From positions 1-27,825 of the forward strand of contig JAAYZJ010000257.1 in assembly GCA_012514915.1 (NCBI GenBank): a DNA stretch of 27,825 nucleotides, given 5' to 3'. The notes under the pieces were generated by a model that saw only the letters and a list, made by a program, of their open reading frames with translations, did not search any database and was not told the origin of the DNA. Of this stretch, positions 22,786 to 27,825 are shown one piece after another (position 1 is the first letter of the stretch; each line of letters begins with the position of its first letter). This DNA is from Lentisphaerota bacterium. Lineage in GTDB: Bacteria > Verrucomicrobiota > Kiritimatiellia > RFP12 > JAAYLN01. Both the position numbers and the translations under genes were made by a program.

Positions 22786-24036
22786 TCATCCCGCCTGCGG
22801 CCGCAACCGCCTCCCGGCGGCGGCCAGCCCGCCCAGGAGCCCGTACAGGAGCACGATCTCGCCATCGGCGAAGTTGTATTCGACCCAGCCGTTGAGAAAC
22901 AGGGCCAGCAGCATCCAGAACAGCGGACTCGGCGCGGCATCGGCCTGCCAGGCGTCCCGGAACAGGAACCCCATCCACACCAGATAGAGCGCCAGGCCGG
23001 CCCAGCCGAGCGACACGGCCATCTCCACCAGGTTGGAATGCAGATGATCGCGGTCGGGCTCGATCCTGGGATCGATGGCCCGCATCCGCTCGCTGGTCAT
23101 GGCGCGGAAGCCGATACCCTGGGGATACTGCCGCAGCAGGTGCGGCGCCACCCGCGTCCACATCGCCAGACGCCCGCCCGAATCGGCCCGGCATTCGGTC
23201 TTGATGTGCATCAGGCGCTGACGAACCGGCGCCACGCCCACCGCGACGCCCAGCAGGATCAGCACGCCGAGGGCCAGCCATTTCCATGACACCCGCCGGG
23301 CCAGGAGCGCGCCCAGGACGGCCAGCGTGCTCAGCCAGGAGCCCCGCTTCAGAACGATGATCTCGGCCAGGGCGAGGCCGCCGATCATGATCGGCCAGGG
23401 CGGGAACGCGAAGCGCCATCCCCCCGCGTCGCCGGCCGGAGAGCGATCCGGCCGGAGAACCACCTCGAAGCGCCGGGTACCGGCCCGCGCCAGTGCCAGC
23501 GAGCCCATGACGAGGGCGACCGCGCCGACCAGGCCGATCATCAGCCGCTGCCCGTCGACCAGGCTCCCCTGGTGGATCAACTCCTGCCCGAACGTGAATG
23601 CGGCCGCCTGACGGGTCTTCTCGAACCGCGCGACGATCGCCTGCGCGCCGATCGGATTGCGGATGCAGACGCGCACCGCCAGGACGAACACCCCCAGCAG
23701 CAGCGCCCGCAGCACCTGCCACAGCCGTTCGCGCGAATCGACGAGCGAAGCGGCCACGGGGATTCCCATGAACCAGATGAGCTTGTTCAGCTTGCCGAGC
23801 CCCTTCTCGGGATTCACGCCGCAAGCGGTCACCCCATAGGCCAGCGCCACCAGCGCCAGCCACAGCCAGCCCGACGCCGGCATCCGCAAGGAGCGGCGGC
23901 GCCGGCCGACGTCAACCACCAGCCCGACGGCGGCGGCCAGCATGAAAAGCCGCCCGGCGGGGAGGGTAAACCCCATGCAGAATGCCGCCGCCAGCAGTGC
24001 CAGAAACGTCCAGTCTTTGTCCTTCGCGAGCAACAT
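22786..24036 (-). CDS. O-antigen ligase/polymerase-like membrane protein
   Basis: This 416-aa protein has about ten TM helices and a periplasmic loop (about 280-335) with the Wzy_C/WaaL hallmark DRDHLHSNLVEMAVSLGWAG, here with the conserved His residues present, unlike the ligase-like protein of the EPS operon. Other typical pieces are GVNPEKGLGKLNKL after the first helices and RLAMWTRVAPHLLRQYPQGIGF. It would polymerise or ligate a lipid-linked glycan at the periplasmic face. The frame extends 159 codons upstream but runs through a repeat-rich intergenic region, so ATG 24036 is chosen; it lacks a ribosome-binding site and lies six bases after a -10-like hexamer. It heads a probable operon with the coiled-coil and CPBP genes. 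Confidence 0.87.
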   Translation of the reverse strand: MLLAKDKDWTFLALLAAAFCMGFTLPAGRLFMLAAAVGLVVDVGRRRRSLRMPASGWLWLALVALAYGVTACGVNPEKGLGKLNKLIWFMGIPVAASLVDSRERLWQVLRALLLGVFVLAVRVCIRNPIGAQAIVARFEKTRQAAAFTFGQELIHQGSLVDGQRLMIGLVGAVALVMGSLALARAGTRRFEVVLRPDRSPAGDAGGWRFAFPPWPIMIGGLALAEIIVLKRGSWLSTLAVLGALLARRVSWKWLALGVLILLGVAVGVAPVRQRLMHIKTECRADSGGRLAMWTRVAPHLLRQYPQGIGFRAMTSERMRAIDPRIEPDRDHLHSNLVEMAVSLGWAGLALYLVWMGFLFRDAWQADAAPSPLFWMLLALFLNGWVEYNFADGEIVLLYGLLGGLAAAGRRLRPQAG

Positions 24037-24042
24037 GCCGGC

Positions 24043-24072
24043 AGTATAGCATGCCCGCCCCCCCCGTTCCAA
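24043..24072 (-). promoter_or_regulatory. Promoter with G8 spacer, placed for a leaderless mRNA
   Basis: On the minus strand TTGGAA (24072-24067, 4/6) and TATACT (24048-24043, 5/6) are 18 bp apart. Only six bases lie between the -10 and the ATG at 24036, so the transcript would start at the start codon. The spacer contains eight consecutive G (positions 24058-24065), which could change length by slippage. Confidence 0.5.
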
Positions 24073-24100
24073 TAGTTGACACGCCACGTCGTCCCGAACG

Positions 24101-24158
24101 GGAGGGCGAGCGTCCCCGCGAGCCGCCCGGACTGGAGGGCGAGCGTCCCCGCGAGCCG
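24101..24158 (+). repeat. Two identical 25-bp modules in tandem
   Basis: The units 24101-24125 and 24134-24158 are identical over 25 bp, starting GGAGGGCGAGCG and ending GCGAGCCG, with an 8-bp spacer. Diverged inverted copies lie at 17976-18033. The gap 24037-24416 (380 bp) holds these modules, a promoter at its left end and a 102-bp dispersed element at its right; I see no gene. Confidence 0.8.
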
Positions 24159-24303
24159 AGTTGCTCGGCAAGCAGCCCGTCAGTGCGACGACACCGTCCC
24201 ACTTAACCGGACACACCGACCTGCTTACTCGATTGTCGATACGGTTGGGCATGCCAGGCCTGCGTTCCGCTTCGAGACACGACGACGGGGCACGACCACG
24301 GGA

Positions 24304-24405
24304 CACGATTGGCTTCGCGCCCCTCGTCAGCCGTTGTCGTGCTCCGTAGCCGTGTTCCGATATGCCGTGCGATCGGCGGCTCAAACGGCGGCCAGGCGAG
24401 ACGCC
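24304..24405 (+). repeat. Dispersed 102-bp intergenic element, copy 2
   Basis: Gapless match to 18226-18327 (about 79% over the full length and 89% over the first 65 bases), same orientation on the + strand. It ends 11 bp past the stop codon of the oxidoreductase gene. It has no recognisable coding content. Confidence 0.7.
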
Positions 24406-24416
24406 CCCGCCCAGCG

Positions 24417-25703
24417 CTAGCCCCTGCCGCCGTACGTCCCGCGGTCTCGCACGATGCAACCGACGGGCGCGCCGGCGCGCAGCAGCCGGGCGCAGCCCGA
24501 GCAGGCGACGCACGCCTGGTGCGGATCGAATCCCGCCCCCCGCAGCAGGTCGCGCGGGGCGTCGGGATAGGCGATGCTGTTGCGCCCCTGCCCGATCAAC
24601 CGGGCATCGCCCGCCGCCACCAGGCCGGCCGCCACCCGCGGCACGTGCGGGCCCAGCCAGGCCAGCGCGGCATTGACGATCGCCATCCCGGGCACCGCAT
24701 GCTGGACGGCGCCGGCCAGCCGCGCGAAGCGGGCGATCCCGACCAGCGGGTTTTCACCGCGTCCATCGGCGGAGGGACGCCCGTGGCGGGAGTCGAAGCG
24801 GGGGAACCCCAGGGTCACGCTCAAAAGGGGCAGCCCGAGATCGGCCAGTTCGCGCGCCAGCCGCAGCGGTTCGCCGAGATCGGGCTCGTCCGCGCCGCCC
24901 CCAGGCTTGACGCCAAACCCGTAGGGATGGGCGATCCCATCGAAGAGGTTCAGACGCGAGGCAAGCAGCAACCCGGGCTGATCATCCCGGATCCGGGCGA
25001 TCATCTCCTTCAGCAGGCGCGTGCGGTTCGCATAGTCGCCGCCGAATCGCCCCTCGCGCCGGTGCGCGCCGAGCAGACTGGAGACCAGGTAGCCGTGGCA
25101 CGCCTTGACATCGACGCCGTCGAAACCGGCCGCCGCGGCCAGACGCGCGGCTCGGACGAAATCGTCCTGCAACCGGTCGAGCCAGGCATCCGTCACCACA
25201 GGATAGTCGGCCGGCAATTTCTCGAAGGCATCGAGAAGCGGGCTGTGATGGGCGACGACGGGCTTGGGCGTCCCGTCGGGACGGCTGTAGCGGCCGGCGT
25301 GCGTCAGTTGCAGGATGCAGAGGATCTCGTGCCCCATCGCCGCGCGCGCCGCCTGGCGCATCCGCTGCACCAGCTCGCGGTAGACCCCCACATTCTTCTC
25401 GTGCAGCCAGAAGGCGGTCGGCTTCGAGCGCCCGTCGGGCACCACGGCGCAGGCCTCCAGCCAGATGATCCCGGCACCGCCCGCCGCCATCCGTTCGTAG
25501 CGGCGGAAGGCCAGCTCACCCGGCGTCCCGTCGGTCGACGCATCGCACCCCTCCATCGGCAGGGCGACCAGCCGATTGGGGGTGGTCCAGCGCCCCAGGC
25601 GCACCGGTTCGCCCAGCACCGACGTGTCGTCGGCCACCGGCAGCGCGACGCCCGCCGCGCGCATCTGGTTATCAAACTCAGCTCTTGATTCGGCGCATTT
25701 CAT
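24417..25703 (-). CDS. NADH:flavin oxidoreductase, Old Yellow Enzyme type with Fe-S cluster
   Basis: This 428-aa enzyme has the FMN TIM barrel of the OYE/2,4-dienoyl-CoA reductase family. Visible motifs are HAGRYS (135-140), the HGY of ACHGYLVSSLLG (203-205; catalytic His/Tyr region) and RFGGDYANR (219-227). The C-terminus has Cys398, 401, 404 and 416 (C-x2-C-x2-C-x11-C), fitting a 4Fe-4S site as in FadH, though FadH has one more residue before the third Cys. The FAD/NAD(P)H half of FadH is absent, so electrons must come from a partner. AGAGG precedes the ATG. It lies 9 bp after a large glycoside hydrolase gene and is surely co-transcribed; a role in modifying a plant- or alga-derived compound is speculative. 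Substrate unknown. Confidence 0.88.
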   Translation of the reverse strand: MKCAESRAEFDNQMRAAGVALPVADDTSVLGEPVRLGRWTTPNRLVALPMEGCDASTDGTPGELAFRRYERMAAGGAGIIWLEACAVVPDGRSKPTAFWLHEKNVGVYRELVQRMRQAARAAMGHEILCILQLTHAGRYSRPDGTPKPVVAHHSPLLDAFEKLPADYPVVTDAWLDRLQDDFVRAARLAAAAGFDGVDVKACHGYLVSSLLGAHRREGRFGGDYANRTRLLKEMIARIRDDQPGLLLASRLNLFDGIAHPYGFGVKPGGGADEPDLGEPLRLARELADLGLPLLSVTLGFPRFDSRHGRPSADGRGENPLVGIARFARLAGAVQHAVPGMAIVNAALAWLGPHVPRVAAGLVAAGDARLIGQGRNSIAYPDAPRDLLRGAGFDPHQACVACSGCARLLRAGAPVGCIVRDRGTYGGRG

Positions 25704-25712
25704 GGCAAGCCT

Positions 25713-27824
25713 CTACGGACACCAATATAGATCAACCGGACCCAGCAAACCCGCGGGAAGCCCCGACAGCCGCTCCCGGTTGCCCGGACCGTTCCAAACC
25801 CGCAGCTCCACCTCGTGCCGGCCGGCCGTCACTTCGCAAGCAAACCGGTACGGCGCCTGGATGCGGCAGCCGATGCGCACGCCGTCGATGAAGCACTCGA
25901 CGGCATCCTCGACGCGCCCGCAATCGAGCAGGCAGCCACCCTCCCGGTCGGCAGTGAAGGTGGTCCGATAGGACGCGCAGCCGGAGAAGGAGCCGTAGCC
26001 CAGGTCGTGCCAGCCGCACAACGACTCCAGGGCGATCGGCCCCGACGCGGCCCGCAGATTCGGCAGGTAACGCCGCCCGTGGCGGAACCAGGCGGCAAAG
26101 TCGCCATGCAGGAACGGCACCTCCTGCAGTCCGCCCTCGCCGACGAAACGGATCCGGTTCTGCCGCGGCACCGAACCGACGATCAGATACGGGGCGATGT
26201 CGGCGCTCGCCGAACGGCAGTCAAACACCGGGTCGGGTTTGAAATCGACGACTTCATGCCCGTTGACCCAACATTGCCAGGCCCCGCCGAACAGGCTCTC
26301 CTCGATGACCAGGCGGAGGCGGTCCGGACTTCCCTCCAGCAGGAAAGGCGTCTCAAACGCGACGGAACCCGTCCACGCGGGTTGGTCGCGGGCGAACAGA
26401 TCGCACTCGATGGGCGCGGCATCCCCGGCCTGGACCTTCCAGCAGGGCAAGGGGAGCGAGTTGGCCGGGAAGGCGAGCGTCCAGCGGTCGAGCCGTGTGC
26501 GCGCGCTTGCCGGCGGCGGCTCGGGCCAGGGAGGATCGTCCGAAAAACAGGATCCCCGCGGCGGCACCTGGACCGGCCGACCCTCCAGCGTGCCGCTGAA
26601 GGGTCGGTTGGAACGGTTGAACAGGAAATGGAACCGGCGCCCCGCGTCGTCTTCGCGGGCATGGACCAGCACATCGTTGTGCCCCTCGCCCGACAGTTCC
26701 ACGCGCGGCAGATCGTCGGGCACGCGCGGCGCGAGGAACTCCCGGCCGCGCGTCCAGACCCGCTGCGGCGCCTCGAGCGTGCCCAGCAGCAGCGGCGGCT
26801 GCTCCCCGCAGACGACCGCGCGTCCGCCCGCCTCGACGAAGCGCTCGACGGCCGCCGCCGTCGCCGCCTCGATCCAGCGGAGATGGTGCAGCAGGATGAC
26901 GTCGTAATCGCGCCGCAGATCGGCCGCCGCCCGCTCCGCGAGGGTGACCTCGTCGATGAAGTCGAAATCGTGGTGCCCCGCCAGCAGCCGTTCCGAGAGA
27001 TCGTGCGTCAGCGGCTCGACGGGATGGTCGAGCAGCGACTCGCGCACGGCGGCCCGGCTGTCGCAGGCGATGGTGGTGGAGGGATAGAGCACCAGCAGCC
27101 GCCGGACGGGACGGCCGCCGGCGAGGCGCCGGCACTTGGCCGCCAGCGGCTGGAGCAGCTCGCGCATGAGCGGCCACTCGCTGTGCTGGTAGAAGAGCGA
27201 GGGCGGCACCTCGTCCTTGCGCGGCCCATCGAGCGAATAGCTCAGTCCATGGACATTGAAGTAGGTCACGCCGAGCGCGAGCTGGAAATCGAGCTGGTAG
27301 GCGAGGTCGCGCAGGGCCGTCTCGTTGCCCATGACCGCCAGCGCGTCGCTGCCGGCCTGCTGCTTGCCGAACAGGCGCGCCGCCGACGCGGCGACCTTGA
27401 CGCCGGTGTGGTAGGCGGCCGCGTCGGGCAAGGCAACATGGAAGCCAAGCGGATCGGTGCAGGGGAGATCAAGCTCGCGGCAGCAGCGCAGCTCGTTGGG
27501 CCAGCGGCGGGCGGCGATCGACAGCCATTCGGTCCGGGTCAGATGCCCGATGCTCAGGATGCCGTGGCGGTGGCACCAGGCCGCAACCCGCGCCAGGTAG
27601 GCCGAACATTGCAGATGCCCCTGCGTCAGCCGGTAGTGATGCCGGATGACGGGCGACCGCGCATCGATGTCGATGGCCAGGTGGGCGAGCTGCGGCAGCA
27701 GATCATAGCCGTGCATCGCACGGAACGTCGCGGCGAACGCACCGGTCCAGGGAAACTCGCCGCACGGTGCCGGCTCGTCGAGGAACGAGGCGACCATCCG
27801 CTGCGCGAAGTCGCCGCCCAGGCG
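25713..27824 (-). CDS. Large glycoside hydrolase, GH106/alpha-L-rhamnosidase-like, 5' partial
   Basis: 703 residues are visible and the frame is open to the right window edge, so the N-terminus is missing. The first visible part is the end of a TIM barrel (FLDEPAPCGEFPWTGAF; ALGVTYFNVHGLSYSLDGPRK; PPSLFYQHSEWPLMREL). A GATase1-like alpha/beta region follows (RRLLVLYPSTT ... DYDVILLHHLRW ... AVVCGEQPPLL), then beta-sandwich parts and a C-terminal galactose-binding-like jelly-roll (SGCASYRTTFTADREGGCLL ... VEDAVECFIDGVRIG). This order is seen in GH106-type rhamnosidases and related uncharacterised families of Verrucomicrobiota. The likely substrate is a rhamnose- or uronate-containing glycan. 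Exact family and catalytic residues cannot be fixed without the N-terminus. It is upstream of, and 9 bp from, the oxidoreductase gene. Confidence 0.72.
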   Translation of the reverse strand, partial: RLGGDFAQRMVASFLDEPAPCGEFPWTGAFAATFRAMHGYDLLPQLAHLAIDIDARSPVIRHHYRLTQGHLQCSAYLARVAAWCHRHGILSIGHLTRTEWLSIAARRWPNELRCCRELDLPCTDPLGFHVALPDAAAYHTGVKVAASAARLFGKQQAGSDALAVMGNETALRDLAYQLDFQLALGVTYFNVHGLSYSLDGPRKDEVPPSLFYQHSEWPLMRELLQPLAAKCRRLAGGRPVRRLLVLYPSTTIACDSRAAVRESLLDHPVEPLTHDLSERLLAGHHDFDFIDEVTLAERAAADLRRDYDVILLHHLRWIEAATAAAVERFVEAGGRAVVCGEQPPLLLGTLEAPQRVWTRGREFLAPRVPDDLPRVELSGEGHNDVLVHAREDDAGRRFHFLFNRSNRPFSGTLEGRPVQVPPRGSCFSDDPPWPEPPPASARTRLDRWTLAFPANSLPLPCWKVQAGDAAPIECDLFARDQPAWTGSVAFETPFLLEGSPDRLRLVIEESLFGGAWQCWVNGHEVVDFKPDPVFDCRSASADIAPYLIVGSVPRQNRIRFVGEGGLQEVPFLHGDFAAWFRHGRRYLPNLRAASGPIALESLCGWHDLGYGSFSGCASYRTTFTADREGGCLLDCGRVEDAVECFIDGVRIGCRIQAPYRFACEVTAGRHEVELRVWNGPGNRERLSGLPAGLLGPVDLYWCP

Positions 27825-27825
27825 C

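Noticed and set aside
24037..24513. 159-codon N-terminal extension of the second ligase-like protein
   Set aside because: It runs through the promoter, 25-bp modules and the 102-bp repeat; the membrane protein is complete from 24036.

Overview
The window is GC-rich and densely coding. It most likely comes from a Gram-negative bacterium of the PVC group, and a Kiritimatiellota/Verrucomicrobiota-like origin is my best guess. The reasons are an outer-membrane beta-barrel and a Wza-type lipoprotein, a short PVC-style omega subunit, a protease resembling the exosortase-associated CPBP type, and glycoside hydrolases of the sort common in polysaccharide degraders. The placement is inferred from gene content only.

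Left part (1-5206, + strand): the end of a PTS EIIA-type protein, an unrecognised membrane-anchored protein, then a compact operon of a UDP-glucuronate 4-epimerase-like enzyme, cysD and a cysNC fusion. The operon therefore makes a sugar nucleotide and the sulfate donor PAPS together. It converges, across a 12-bp palindromic gap, on a minus-strand exopolysaccharide operon (12338 down to 5219). In transcription order that operon holds a Wza-like export lipoprotein, an unknown secreted helical protein, a beta-barrel protein, an O-antigen ligase/polymerase-like membrane protein and a Wzc-like tyrosine autokinase with tyrosine-rich tails at both ends. Together the two units suggest an exported, possibly sulfated, uronic-acid-containing polysaccharide. 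No glycosyltransferase or sulfotransferase is present here, so that remains inference.

Middle (12524-18344): a diaminopimelate decarboxylase (minus), a full-length LacZ-type beta-galactosidase (minus), and a divergent EamA-type transporter (plus). A perfect 8+1+8 palindrome sits in the 69-bp divergent gap. A 385-bp noncoding region rich in short repeat modules follows.

Right part (18345-24036, minus): a NYN-ribonuclease/cold-shock-domain fusion, smpB, rpoZ, a two-TM unknown, a CPBP protease, a coiled-coil unknown and a second O-antigen ligase-like protein. A second repeat-rich noncoding region (24037-24416) shares a 102-bp element and 25-bp modules with the first. The window ends with a short FMN/Fe-S oxidoreductase of the Old Yellow Enzyme type and the 3' part of a large glycoside hydrolase (GH106-like), probably one operon.

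The most interesting items are the dispersed intergenic repeats with covarying hairpins, two promoters placed to give leaderless mRNAs, the lacZ/transporter palindrome, the epimerase-PAPS operon, the NYN-CSD fusion and homopolymer tracts in the polysaccharide genes. No tRNA, rRNA, CRISPR array or transposase gene was seen.
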